The translations under genes and the position numbers were made by a program. Positions 6,719 through 16,818 of a stretch of DNA of 17,524 nt are shown piece by piece. This DNA comes from DASPKO01 sp035628055 (GTDB lineage: Bacteria; Planctomycetota; Phycisphaerae; Phycisphaerales; UBA1924). Where the stretch lies: positions 1 through 17,524 of the forward strand of contig DASPKO010000040.1 of assembly GCA_035628055.1 (NCBI GenBank), written 5' to 3'. The notes under the pieces were generated by a model. The model was not told where the DNA came from, searched no databases, and saw only the letters and a program-made list of their open reading frames with translations. The first letter of the stretch is position 1; every line of letters begins with the position of its first letter.

Positions 6719-8641
6719 CTAGAGGGCGAGGACCTGCGCCAGAGGCACCACGGTGCCGAAGGGGATGCCCGGAGTGGCAAAGCCGCCGCCCAGGTCGCGG
6801 TCCCAGTGCTCCATGGTGGCGACGATGGGCCGGTTGGCGGTGACCCGCACGCCGTAGAAGAGGTTCTCGCCCAGCGCGAGAATCTGGTTCCGCGCGTGGA
6901 CCTTCACGTCCTCGAGCTCGAGGCCGGACAGGAACTGGTTGAAGGTGACGACCTGGCCGTTGGTGAAGAAGAACTCGACGGTCACGGTCGCGCTCTGCGC
7001 CGAGGGATTGAAGAGATAGATCTCTTCGGTCACGGCCCTGCCGGCCCGCGTCCGGCTCATGAAGCCCTCACCGAACTTCCAGCCGGTGGCGGCCACGGTG
7101 ACGGCCTCCATGCCGATCGCGTCGCGTCCCTCGTAGATCGCCGCCGTGACGGTCACGGGGACCGTGGAGCGGTAGGCGACGCCGAACTCGTCGTCGGCGC
7201 GGAAGCCCAGGTCGCGGATGGTGATCCCGCCGCGTGACTTGGCCGGCACCTGGATGGTGCGGACGGGGTTGGCGATGACGTCGTCATCGTCCTCGGGGAT
7301 GAAGGTGAAAGTGACCGTGGCGGTCTGATCGGTGGTGTTCAGGACGGTGAGGAACGCGTTGTTCGGGAAGGGGACATTGTCGCGGTCGTGACCCCGGCCG
7401 CGGCCGGGCTCATCGTCGTCGTCATCGTGGTGGCGACCGCCCCCGCCCGGGCCGGAGTTGTCGTCATCGTCGTTGTCGCCGCCCCCGCCAGGGCCGGAGT
7501 TGTCGTCATCGTCGTCGTCGCCGCCCCCGCCAGGGCCGGTGTTGTCGTCATCGTCGTCGTCGTCATCGCCGCCGCCGCCGGGGCCGGAGTTGTCATCGTC
7601 GTCGTCGTCATCGTCGTCACCGCCCCCGCCCGGTCCGGAGTTGCCGCCGTCACCGAACGGGCCGCGGTCGCCGGGCCCCTGGTCGGGCGTGCCGTCGTCA
7701 TCCGGCGAGCCCCCGCCGCCCCCACCGCCACCACCGCCCGGGAAGTCGCCGGGTCCCTGGTCGGGCGTGCCGTCGTCATCCGGCGAGCCCCCGCTGCCCC
7801 CACCGCCCCCACCACCCGGGAAGTCGCCGGACCCCTGGTCCGGCGTGCCGTCGTCATCGGGCGATCCGAAGCCGCGATCGTCGAAGTCGGCGGCGGAGAT
7901 GAACCCGGCGATGGCGCCGCCATCGGGCGTGCCCAGGGCGCCGAAGCCGCGCTGCGTGACGATCTCGTAGTGGGAGAGGGCCGCGACGATGGGCTTGGTG
8001 GCCAGGACCTGGACGCCGAAGACGCCGTTGGGGATGCGCGGATCGTTGTTGAGATTGATGCCGCCGCGGCGCTGCCCGCCCAGGCGGTCGTCGAACTCGA
8101 TGCGCTGCCCGTCGTCGGTGTAGACGATGACCCGAATGTCCGCGGGGTCGTCGGAGGTGTTGAAGAAGAGGACGAAGTCGCGCGTCCAGTTGGGGTCCTT
8201 GAACCCTTCGCCGAAGGACCACTCGGTGCTGGTGCGGTCGGTGAAGCTCTCGCCGATCGCGGTGCCGAAGTCGTAGTGGGAGAGGGTCGCGGCAACGGGG
8301 GCCGAGCTCTTGAGGATGAGGGCGTAGGGGACGTCCTGGCGGGCCAGCATGCCCTCCTGGCCCGCGGTGTTGATGGTGACGCCGCCGCGGCTGTGGGCCG
8401 CGATGGTGCCCGAGGCCAGGAGCTGGTCGCGGTCCCCGGTCTCGTAGCGGGCGTGCAGCTCGTACTGGACGTCCGAGGCGTTGGTGTTGGTGATGGGGAC
8501 GAACTCGGAGATGCCCGCATGCACGTACCCCTCGGGGTAGTACAGGGTGAAAGGCAGGTCCGCTCCCAGGAGGGTGCGGTTCTCGAGCGCGTCGAAGAAG
8601 TTGACATCGGGGGGAACAGGGGCGCCGTCGTGCCGGAACAT
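6719..8641 (-). CDS. LEPR-XLL-like surface protein with four modules and an Asp/Gly repeat linker (paralog B)
   Basis: The product has 640 residues. The ATG at 8641 has AGGAGG five bases upstream; the frame is open further upstream to 8719 but without such a site. DALENRTLLGAD (17-28) replaces the LEGRLLLGAD of paralog A. Four modules of the same type follow, at about 45-135, 155-237, 428-515 and 538-620, with turns SRGGVTI, QRRGGINL and SRGGITI and closing strands APVAATLSHYD, KPIVAALSHYE, VPVTVTAAIYE and RPIVATMEHWD. Between modules 2 and 3, where paralog A has about 50 loop residues, this protein has a repeat linker (about 258-422) rich in Asp and Gly. It begins with three SPDDDGTPDQG units and continues with five (N)SGPGGGG-D(n) units. 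Such acidic repeats suggest an extended, possibly Ca2+-binding spacer. Both proteins end in VVPL..VL-L. Function is unknown; a cell-surface location is inferred. Confidence 0.9.
   Translation of the reverse strand: MFRHDGAPVPPDVNFFDALENRTLLGADLPFTLYYPEGYVHAGISEFVPITNTNASDVQYELHARYETGDRDQLLASGTIAAHSRGGVTINTAGQEGMLARQDVPYALILKSSAPVAATLSHYDFGTAIGESFTDRTSTEWSFGEGFKDPNWTRDFVLFFNTSDDPADIRVIVYTDDGQRIEFDDRLGGQRRGGINLNNDPRIPNGVFGVQVLATKPIVAALSHYEIVTQRGFGALGTPDGGAIAGFISAADFDDRGFGSPDDDGTPDQGSGDFPGGGGGGGSGGSPDDDGTPDQGPGDFPGGGGGGGGGGSPDDDGTPDQGPGDRGPFGDGGNSGPGGGGDDDDDDDDDNSGPGGGGDDDDDDDDNTGPGGGGDDDDDDNSGPGGGGDNDDDDNSGPGGGGRHHDDDDDEPGRGRGHDRDNVPFPNNAFLTVLNTTDQTATVTFTFIPEDDDDVIANPVRTIQVPAKSRGGITIRDLGFRADDEFGVAYRSTVPVTVTAAIYEGRDAIGMEAVTVAATGWKFGEGFMSRTRAGRAVTEEIYLFNPSAQSATVTVEFFFTNGQVVTFNQFLSGLELEDVKVHARNQILALGENLFYGVRVTANRPIVATMEHWDRDLGGGFATPGIPFGTVVPLAQVLAL
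7412..7642 (-). repeat. Tandem Gly/poly-Asp coding repeats (linker of paralog B)
   Basis: This stretch encodes five consecutive units of the form N-S/T-G-P-G-G-G-G followed by a run of Asp (nine, eight, six, then DNDDDD and RHHDDDDD). Unit lengths are about 17, 16, 14 and 14 residues. The DNA is a run of GAC/GAT codons between near-identical Gly-rich segments, which is prone to slippage and unequal recombination; the falling Asp-run length fits this. It stays in frame throughout. Confidence 0.9.
7667..7864 (-). repeat. Three 26-residue SPDDDGTPDQG-(Gly-rich) coding repeats
   Basis: The 11-residue unit SPDDDGTPDQG occurs at residues 260, 286 and 312 of paralog B, an exact 78-base period. Each of the first two is followed by GDFPG and a run of Gly/Ser; the third continues into GDRGPFGDGG. 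The unit resembles acidic Ca2+-loop repeats, but no dockerin or EF-hand signature is complete. Confidence 0.9.
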
Positions 8642-9006
8642 ACTGGCCTCCTTGCGAGTGGACGGGGCGCCGGGACAAGCGCACGGGACCGGCGCCGCAA
8701 CCCTCAACCAATACCCCATGCGAACCGCGTGCCTCGTCCGGCGCGGGCGGGGCCCGGGCGCGAATCGGATCGATTCCCGCCGCTTTCCGGCCCCCGCTGG
8801 CCAGGGAAACCACGGGCCGGGTTCCGGGTGGCGGAACCTGTCGCCGCCGGACCGGGCGTCGAGGCCGGTCGCCCGGCCGGGCGGGGGGGGCGGACCGGCA
8901 AGCGGCAGCGCGCTTCGTACAATCCGGGCATCGTCACGGCGACCGCGCGCGGTTCCCCGGCCCCGCCCGGGCCCGGGCGGCGCGGCGTTGTACGGGAAAG
9001 GCGCAC
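8642..9006. other. Divergent intergenic region between surface paralog B and serA
   Basis: This is 365 bases without a supported gene. Toward serA it holds TACAAT at 8918-8923, a possible -10 box about 84 bases before the GTG, though the sequence 17 bases further upstream (CCGGCA) is a poor -35. GGGAAAGG at 8994-9001 is the likely serA Shine-Dalgarno. Toward paralog B it holds AGGAGG just before its start. The rest is GC-rich with several short inverted repeats. Open frames crossing it on both strands look like GC-driven shadows. Confidence 0.45.
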
Positions 9007-9975
9007 GTGAGAACCCTGATCGCCGACCAGTTCGAGCAGAGCGGTCGTGACGGCCTGGCGTCGCTGGGGTGCGAGGTGCTCTTCGAGCCGGCCCTTACGC
9101 CGGACGCCCTCGCCGATGCGGTCGCCCGCCTGGACCCGATGGTCATGGTCGTGCGCGGCAAGAAGGTGAAGGGCGCGGCCCTGGGCGCGGGCCGGTCGCT
9201 CAAGCTGGTGATCCGGGCGGGCGCGGGGTACGACAACATCGACCTGGCCGCGGCGAGCCAGCGCGGGATCGCGGTGTGCAACTGCCCGGGGATGAACGCC
9301 GTCGCGGTCGCGGAGCTGGTGATGGCCCTGCTCCTGTGCTGCGACCGGCGCGTGCCGGACCAGACCCGGGAGCTCAGGGCCGGCGCGTGGAACAAGAAGG
9401 AGTACTCGCGGGCGCGGGGGCTCAAGGGGCTGACGCTCGGGATCGTGGGCGTGGGGGCCATCGGCCGCGAGGTCATCCGCCGGGCCCGGGCCTTCGACAT
9501 GACGTGCCTGGCCCACTCGCTGAACATGACCCCGCAGCGGGCCGCGGACCTGGGCGTCGGGCACGGGGGCTCGAGCCGGGCGGACCTGCTGTCCCTGGCG
9601 GGCGCGTGCGACGCGGTCTCGCTGCACGTGGCGGCCAACCCGCAGAGCCAGCGCATGTGCGACGCCGAGTTCTTCGCCGCCCTGCGCCCCGGGGCTTACT
9701 TCATCAACACGTCCCGCGGGAGCGTGGTGGACGAGGCGGCCCTGGCCCACGCGGTGACCACCAAGGGCGTGCGCGCGGGGCTCGATGTCTTCGCCGATGA
9801 GCCCGCGGAGGGAACCGCCGCCTGGACGTCCCCGCTGGCGGCGCTCCCGGGCGTGTACACCACCCACCACGTCGGCGCCTCGACGGACCAGGCTCAGAAC
9901 GCCGTCGCCGACGAGGTGGTCCGGATCGTCAGGGTGTGGCGGCAGACGGGGGCGTTCGAGAACCGGGTGAACTAG
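9007..9975 (+). CDS. serA: D-3-phosphoglycerate dehydrogenase-type 2-hydroxyacid dehydrogenase, short form
   Basis: The product has 322 residues; the GTG start is supported by GGGAAAGG five bases upstream. It is a D-isomer-specific 2-hydroxyacid dehydrogenase with the Rossmann motif GVGAIG (148-153) and the catalytic triad: Arg237 in NTSRG, Glu265 in DVFADEP and His288 in TTHHVGAST. It would oxidise 3-phosphoglycerate to 3-phosphohydroxypyruvate, the first step of serine synthesis. serC follows 70 bases downstream, which supports that substrate over glycolate or hydroxypyruvate. It lacks the C-terminal regulatory ACT or intervening domain of long SerA forms. At the end of the second Rossmann strand the usual acidic residue that binds the NAD ribose is not visible (CLAHSLNM, 167-174). 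A different 2-hydroxyacid dehydrogenase activity remains possible. Confidence 0.88.
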   Translation: MRTLIADQFEQSGRDGLASLGCEVLFEPALTPDALADAVARLDPMVMVVRGKKVKGAALGAGRSLKLVIRAGAGYDNIDLAAASQRGIAVCNCPGMNAVAVAELVMALLLCCDRRVPDQTRELRAGAWNKKEYSRARGLKGLTLGIVGVGAIGREVIRRARAFDMTCLAHSLNMTPQRAADLGVGHGGSSRADLLSLAGACDAVSLHVAANPQSQRMCDAEFFAALRPGAYFINTSRGSVVDEAALAHAVTTKGVRAGLDVFADEPAEGTAAWTSPLAALPGVYTTHHVGASTDQAQNAVADEVVRIVRVWRQTGAFENRVN

Positions 9976-10045
9976 CCGGGCGGCCGGCGCGAACCATCAC
10001 CAACACCGCGGACGCCCGGCGTCCGCCAGATAGAGGGCTTGGAGC

Positions 10046-11188
10046 ATGACCACGATGACGACCCCGCACGCCGGCCCGGGCGCCGCCGGGCGCTCCCAGG
10101 GCGGCCGGATCTTCAACTTCTCGGCCGGCCCGGGCGTGCTCCCGGAGGAGGTCCTCCGCCAGGCGCAGCAGGACCTGTGGGACATCGACGGCTCGGGGAT
10201 CGGCGTGCTGGAGCACAGCCACCGCGGCAAGGTCATCGACCGGGTGTGGGACGAGGCCGAGAAGGACACGCGCGAGCTCGCGGGCATCCCCGGCAACTAC
10301 AAGGTCCTATGGCTCACGGGGGGGGCCAGCTCGCAGTTCTTCCAGGTGCCCATGAACCTGCTCCCGCGCGGCGGGACCGCCGACTACCTTGTCACCGGGC
10401 ACTGGGCCAAGAAGGCGCAGGAAGAGGCGGCGAAGTTCGGCACCGCCCACGTCGCCTGCTCGAGCGAGGACCGGAACTTCTCGTACATCCCCGGGCCGCA
10501 GCAGACGCGCTACTCGGCCTCGCCCGCCTACGTGCACTTCACGAGCAACAACACGATCTTCGGGACCGAGTGGACGGGCGAGCCGCAGGGCCTGCCGGCG
10601 GGAGCCCCGCTGGTGTGCGACATGTCCAGCGACATGTTCGCGCGCCCCGTGGACGTCTCGAGGTACGGGCTGATCTACGCGGGGGCCCAGAAGAACCTGG
10701 GCCCGGCGGGGGTGACGCTCGTGATCATCCGCGAGGACCTGCTCGAGCGCGCTCCCAAGGAGCTGCCGACCATGCTGCAGTACCGCGTGCACGCCAAGGA
10801 AGGCTCGCGGTACAACACCCCGCCGGTCTTCGCGGTGTACATGGTGGGGCTGGTGCTCAAGTGGATCAGGGCCAACGGCGGGCTGGCCGGCATGGCGCGG
10901 CGGAACCAGGAGAAGGCCCGGCACATCTACGACGTGCTGGACTCGAGCTCGTTCTTCCGGGGGACGGCGGAGCGCCCCAGCCGGTCGCTGATGAACATCT
11001 GCTTCCGCACGCCCGGGGAAGACCTCGACGAGAAGTTCGTGAAGGAGGCCAAGGCGGCCGGCTTCGACGGGCTCAAGGGGCACCGCTCGGTCGGGGGCAT
11101 GCGCGCCAGCGTCTACAACGCCTTCCCTCCCGAAGGGGCGCGGGCCCTGGCCCAGTTCATGCGCGACTTCGAGACGCGCAACGGGTGA
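10046..11188 (+). CDS. serC: Phosphoserine aminotransferase
   Basis: The product has 380 residues. SerC is a PLP enzyme that transfers an amino group from glutamate to 3-phosphohydroxypyruvate; in some bacteria it also acts in PLP synthesis. Visible landmarks are FSAGPGVLPEEVL (25-37), HSHRGK (57-62), GGASSQF (92-98), the PLP-ring Asp192 in CDMSSD, the Schiff-base Lys216 in AGAQKNLGPAG, and HRSVGGMRASVYNA (346-359). Length and order are normal apart from about 18 extra N-terminal residues. Two ATGs are possible. The one at 10046 has GAGGG at 10033-10037 (spacing eight). The one at 10055 has GGAG at 10041-10044 (spacing ten). It lies 70 bases after serA without a terminator, so the pair is probably one operon; serB is not nearby. 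Its end converges on the next minus-strand gene with only 16 bases between. Confidence 0.97.
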   Translation: MTTMTTPHAGPGAAGRSQGGRIFNFSAGPGVLPEEVLRQAQQDLWDIDGSGIGVLEHSHRGKVIDRVWDEAEKDTRELAGIPGNYKVLWLTGGASSQFFQVPMNLLPRGGTADYLVTGHWAKKAQEEAAKFGTAHVACSSEDRNFSYIPGPQQTRYSASPAYVHFTSNNTIFGTEWTGEPQGLPAGAPLVCDMSSDMFARPVDVSRYGLIYAGAQKNLGPAGVTLVIIREDLLERAPKELPTMLQYRVHAKEGSRYNTPPVFAVYMVGLVLKWIRANGGLAGMARRNQEKARHIYDVLDSSSFFRGTAERPSRSLMNICFRTPGEDLDEKFVKEAKAAGFDGLKGHRSVGGMRASVYNAFPPEGARALAQFMRDFETRNG

Positions 11189-11204
11189 GGCGGCGGGGGA
11201 CGGG

Positions 11205-13430
11205 TCACCCCGCGGCGGTGGTCACGTCCTCGGCGGCCCAGGCCAGGAAGCCCGGCTCCCAGAAGTACCGCAGCAGGTGTCCGTTGCTCCTTGCGCCGAA
11301 AATGTTCAGCGACCCGTCCTGGCCCGCGGCGCCGTGAAACTCGCCCAGGAGGTCCGGCGTGCCCGCGGGCAGGGCGGAGTGCGACAGGTTGCTCGCCGCC
11401 CAGCCCAGCTCGGTCCGCTCCGGCGACCACCAGTACATCACGACGTCGCCGGCGTCCGCGCCCGCGCTGACGGGCACCCGTCCGGCCAGGTTGAGGCCGC
11501 CCCAGAGCGTGACCAGGCCGGTGAGCGAGTCTGGCTCGAGGCGGGGCCCGTTCGCCAGGGCCGTCAGGTCGCTCACCTCCCAGCGCCCGCCGAACTGCGG
11601 AACCCACCACGTGACCATCACGTGCCCGCGCTCGTCGACTCCTGCGAGATTGATGCCGTCCCACGGCGTCAGAAGAACGGCGGGGGTTCCCGCGAGCGCG
11701 GGCGCGCCGGTGATGGCCGAGAGGTCCGTGCTGGACCAGCGGTCCCGTCCCGGCGCCCACCACAGCGACCACAGTCGCCCGCCCTCGGTGAGGCCGGCGA
11801 GGTTGAGGCCGCCCCACCGCGTCGCGTACGCGGCGAGCTCGCCCTGGAATACCGGCAGCGCCTCGCCCGCGGGGCGGAGGTCCTGGTCATAGATGTTCAG
11901 GAACGACCAGGCGGGCAAACCGCCGGGGGTGGCCCCGCCGGTCTGCCGGTAAACCACGGCCTCGGACCCGGCCGTGAGTCCCGCCAGCGCGACCAGCCCG
12001 TCCGGGCCGGTCATGACGGTCAGACCGCGGACGATGGCCTCGGCGCCGAGCTCGCTCGTGAGGTTCCGCCAGGACCAGGTCCCGTCTGGGGCGCCGCGGT
12101 ACAGGACCAGGCCCTGGGCCGTCTCGGCGGCCACGTGCGTGAGGTTGTCCTTGGGGTCGGTGAAGGCCAGCGAGGCGCCCGTGATGGCCGGGCCTCCGGC
12201 GGCAGCCGCGACGTCCGTGGCCTGCCAGGCGCCCGCCTGATCGAGCTCGAAGGCCCGCGTGCCGGGGCCGTCCGCCGGGTGGGTGAGTGACAGGACCGCC
12301 GGCGCGGCGGCGGCGAGGGGCACGGCGCGAACGCCCAGCCCCAGCACCGGGTCGGTGATGCTGCCACGGACGGACCGCGTGCCGAGGAGGGTGCGCCCGC
12401 CGGCGGAAACGATCAGGCTCGTGCGCGGGCCCTCATCCTCGGCCTGGAGGCGGAGCGTGCCGCCGGCGAGCGACCAGGAGCCGCGCTCGATGACGCGGCG
12501 CTCGCCGTCGTCGTACCGGTCGAGGTCGAGAACCTGGTAGGCGCCGTCCGCGCCCAGCTCGAGGAAGTACTGGGCGAAGGCGATGGGAACGTCGGCCAGG
12601 TCCTGGTCCGGGTCGGTGAGCGCCCAGGAGAGCAGATACCCGCCCGGCAGGCCCGCCGGGTCGGGACCCGGGCCGCCGGAGCGCACCGCCACGCCCACGA
12701 AGACCTCGCCCTCGCTCTCGTCCATGTCCGCAAGCAGGAGGGTGGAGCCGTCGCGCGAGAGATACAGGTGCTCGCCGGCCCCCGTGACGCCCCGGCCCTG
12801 CGGGGTGAACTGTGAGATGAAACTGGTGCTCCGCCCGAGCAGGCCCAGGTCCTCCGACCAGTCGACCCGCGACAGAGCGATGTTCATGAGCCCGGAGGCG
12901 GAGAAGAACTCACCGACCCGGTAGTCGATCCCGACGAGGCTGAAGCGCCACTGCCCGCCCAGGTCGCCGAGCGTGGCCGAGCTCGGCTGCTCGACGATGA
13001 ACTCCAGCTCCTGCCCCTCGCGGCCGCCGTAGTCGCCGAGCCACCATCCCGCCGGGAAGCCCTCGGCGGTCACGAAGCGCGTGCCGTTGGTCTCGTCGGG
13101 ATCGTCGCGCCGCCCGCGGTTTGGGAGGCGCTCGAGGCGGCCGTCGGCCAGGAAGCGCACCGCGCCGTAGGGCAGATCGCCGTCGAACTGCCGCCCGCCA
13201 ATGTCAGAGACGAACATGTCGCCCCCGACCGGGGCGACGCCGTCCGGGTCCGGATTCCCGAGCTCCCCCTCGACCGAGTAGACCACCGCGGCGATGGACC
13301 CGGGGTCGGAGGCGTTGTACGCCAGGCCGACCGAGGCGAAGGCCCCGGAGGGCAGGACGCGGCCTTCGAGCCGGTCCAGGGTCGGCCTTTCGATACCGCC
13401 GTGAGTCATGTCCGCGCTGAGGTCAGCCAT
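11205..13430 (-). CDS. Large LEPR-XLL-like surface protein with C-terminal seven-repeat predicted beta-propeller
   Basis: The product has 741 residues from the chosen ATG at 13430, which has GGAG nine bases upstream. An ATG at 13469 would add a basic MPPRRKG... start and is a real alternative; the frame runs open to 13649. TLDRLEGRVLPSGA (17-30) resembles the LEPR-XLL export/anchor motif. Residues about 35-375 are beta-rich with no family I recognise; they contain two segments starting GxW (GQWRFSLVGIDY at 159-170, GSWSLAGGTLRLQ at 317-329). Residues about 385-741 hold seven Trp-containing repeats every 50-60 residues: WQATDVAAA, WSWRNLTSE, WSFLNIYDQ, WSSTDLSAI, WEVSDLTAL, WAASNLSHS and WAAEDVTTA. 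Between them recur G-(L/I)-N-(L/I)-A-G segments and Trp-Trp strands. This resembles AAL/PLL-type lectin propellers, so carbohydrate binding is a reasonable but untested guess. It converges on serC and is divergent from rpsU. Confidence 0.85.
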   Translation of the reverse strand: MADLSADMTHGGIERPTLDRLEGRVLPSGAFASVGLAYNASDPGSIAAVVYSVEGELGNPDPDGVAPVGGDMFVSDIGGRQFDGDLPYGAVRFLADGRLERLPNRGRRDDPDETNGTRFVTAEGFPAGWWLGDYGGREGQELEFIVEQPSSATLGDLGGQWRFSLVGIDYRVGEFFSASGLMNIALSRVDWSEDLGLLGRSTSFISQFTPQGRGVTGAGEHLYLSRDGSTLLLADMDESEGEVFVGVAVRSGGPGPDPAGLPGGYLLSWALTDPDQDLADVPIAFAQYFLELGADGAYQVLDLDRYDDGERRVIERGSWSLAGGTLRLQAEDEGPRTSLIVSAGGRTLLGTRSVRGSITDPVLGLGVRAVPLAAAAPAVLSLTHPADGPGTRAFELDQAGAWQATDVAAAAGGPAITGASLAFTDPKDNLTHVAAETAQGLVLYRGAPDGTWSWRNLTSELGAEAIVRGLTVMTGPDGLVALAGLTAGSEAVVYRQTGGATPGGLPAWSFLNIYDQDLRPAGEALPVFQGELAAYATRWGGLNLAGLTEGGRLWSLWWAPGRDRWSSTDLSAITGAPALAGTPAVLLTPWDGINLAGVDERGHVMVTWWVPQFGGRWEVSDLTALANGPRLEPDSLTGLVTLWGGLNLAGRVPVSAGADAGDVVMYWWSPERTELGWAASNLSHSALPAGTPDLLGEFHGAAGQDGSLNIFGARSNGHLLRYFWEPGFLAWAAEDVTTAAG

Positions 13431-13543
13431 CGGTGTTCGCTCCGCCACGCCTTTTCTACGGGGCGGCATCTGCTCGCGTTCAGCCCGCGGTCGGCGCCGG
13501 GCCGTCCGCCCCGGGTTGCCGGGGAGTGTGGGGAGGTAACGGC

Positions 13544-13572
13544 TTGAAATCGCGGGCGGGTCGGGCTTTACT
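13544..13572 (+). promoter_or_regulatory. Promoter of rpsU
   Basis: TTGAAA (13544-13549) and TTTACT (13567-13572) are spaced by exactly 17 bases, a good sigma70-type pair in a GC-rich background. Transcription from about 13579 would give a leader of roughly 75 bases before the rpsU ATG at 13655. Confidence 0.6.
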
Positions 13573-13654
13573 TTGGCCCGCTCGGGGCCGCGGGCAGCGC
13601 ACGGACGGGGTGGGGACAGGGGCGGCCCGGCGAGCGAAGGAAGGTTCACAGCGC

Positions 13655-13906
13655 ATGTCGATCCGAATCAAGGCGCGGGGCGGGGAGAGCGTCGAGCAGA
13701 TGCTCCGGCGCTTCAAGAAGCTCTGCGAGAAGGAAGGCCTGACCAAGGACATCAAGCGCAAGGAGTTCTACGAGAAGCCCTCCGAGCGCAAGCGCCGGGA
13801 CATGCGCAAGTCCATCGCCCGCCGCGCGCGCGAGGCGATGGACGTCGTGCGCGCCCCGGGCGGCGGCGGCGGTGGCCGACCGCCGCGGGACGAGGGGGGA
13901 CGCTGA
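13655..13906 (+). CDS. rpsU: 30S ribosomal protein S21
   Basis: The product has 83 residues. The first 60 match bacterial S21: VEQMLRRFKKLCEKEGLTKDIKRKEFYEKPSERKRR followed by a basic helix (RDMRKSIARRAREAM). S21 joins the 30S platform near the 3' end of 16S rRNA and aids initiation. The C-terminus has a Gly/Pro/Arg-rich tail (about 65-83) beyond the core. The ATG at 13655 is chosen because the conserved protein begins there and AAGGAAGG lies about eleven bases upstream; the open frame extends upstream to 13433 but without S21-like sequence. A good promoter lies upstream at 13544-13572. Confidence 0.95.
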   Translation: MSIRIKARGGESVEQMLRRFKKLCEKEGLTKDIKRKEFYEKPSERKRRDMRKSIARRAREAMDVVRAPGGGGGGRPPRDEGGR

Positions 13907-13952
13907 GGCCAGGCCGGCGCCGGCGCCGGGCCCGCCGCGAGCCGGCCGCGGT

Positions 13953-13981
13953 CTGCTGAAACTGCCGGATTCGGGTATGAT
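13953..13981 (+). promoter_or_regulatory. Candidate promoter of hppA
   Basis: TATGAT (13976-13981) is a good -10 box. CTGCTG 17 bases upstream (13953-13958) is a weak -35. Transcription would begin near 13988, just before the hairpin at 13997-14020, leaving a leader of about 160 bases before the hppA start. No better promoter is visible between 14027 and 14150. Confidence 0.35.
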
Positions 13982-13996
13982 GCGACCGATACAGCG

Positions 13997-14026
13997 ACCC
14001 GGCGTTCAACCGCGCCGGGTTTTTTT
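13997..14026 (+). terminator. Intrinsic terminator after rpsU, or attenuator in the hppA leader
   Basis: ACCCGGCG (13997-14004) pairs perfectly with CGCCGGGT (14013-14020) around an eight-base loop and is followed by six further T residues (14021-14026). It lies 90 bases after the rpsU stop, so it is a plausible rpsU terminator. It also lies just downstream of the TATGAT element, so an hppA transcript from that promoter would meet it first. Confidence 0.88.
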
Positions 14027-14149
14027 CTAGAGGCTCCTGGGCTCCCGGGCGGGAGGCACGACGCGGCTGGGTCGCGGCGCCGTCCGGGTCTGTTGGGCCC
14101 AGAACAGTTCGGCCACGAGGCCCTTGGCCACGACAGTGGGGAGAATCAC

Positions 14150-16783
<2,634 letters not shown>

Positions 16784-16818
16784 GCGGGGCGTGGCATGGC
16801 GAGTTCCGCCGCGACGCG

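Noticed and set aside
7412..7864. Possible CRISPR-like or satellite repeat
   Set aside because: The repeats keep the coding frame, vary in length and have no spacer structure; they encode an acidic linker.
8642..8719. Upstream extension of surface paralog B to a start at 8719
   Set aside because: AGGAGG five bases before the ATG at 8641 marks the real start, and paralog A begins at the equivalent place.
7388..9010. A 540-codon plus-strand open frame opposite surface paralog B
   Set aside because: It is antisense to a gene with a strong start, terminator and paralog. Its Val/Ile/Ala repeats are the complement of the Asp/Gly repeats.
10039..11337. A 432-codon frame in a different phase over serC
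   Set aside because: serC has complete aminotransferase motifs; the alternative is Arg/Gly/Pro-rich and shows none.
14093..14149. Upstream ATG start for hppA at 14093
   Set aside because: It lacks a ribosome binding site and would put 19 polar residues before the signal-like segment; the GTG at 14150 has GGGGAG at good spacing.
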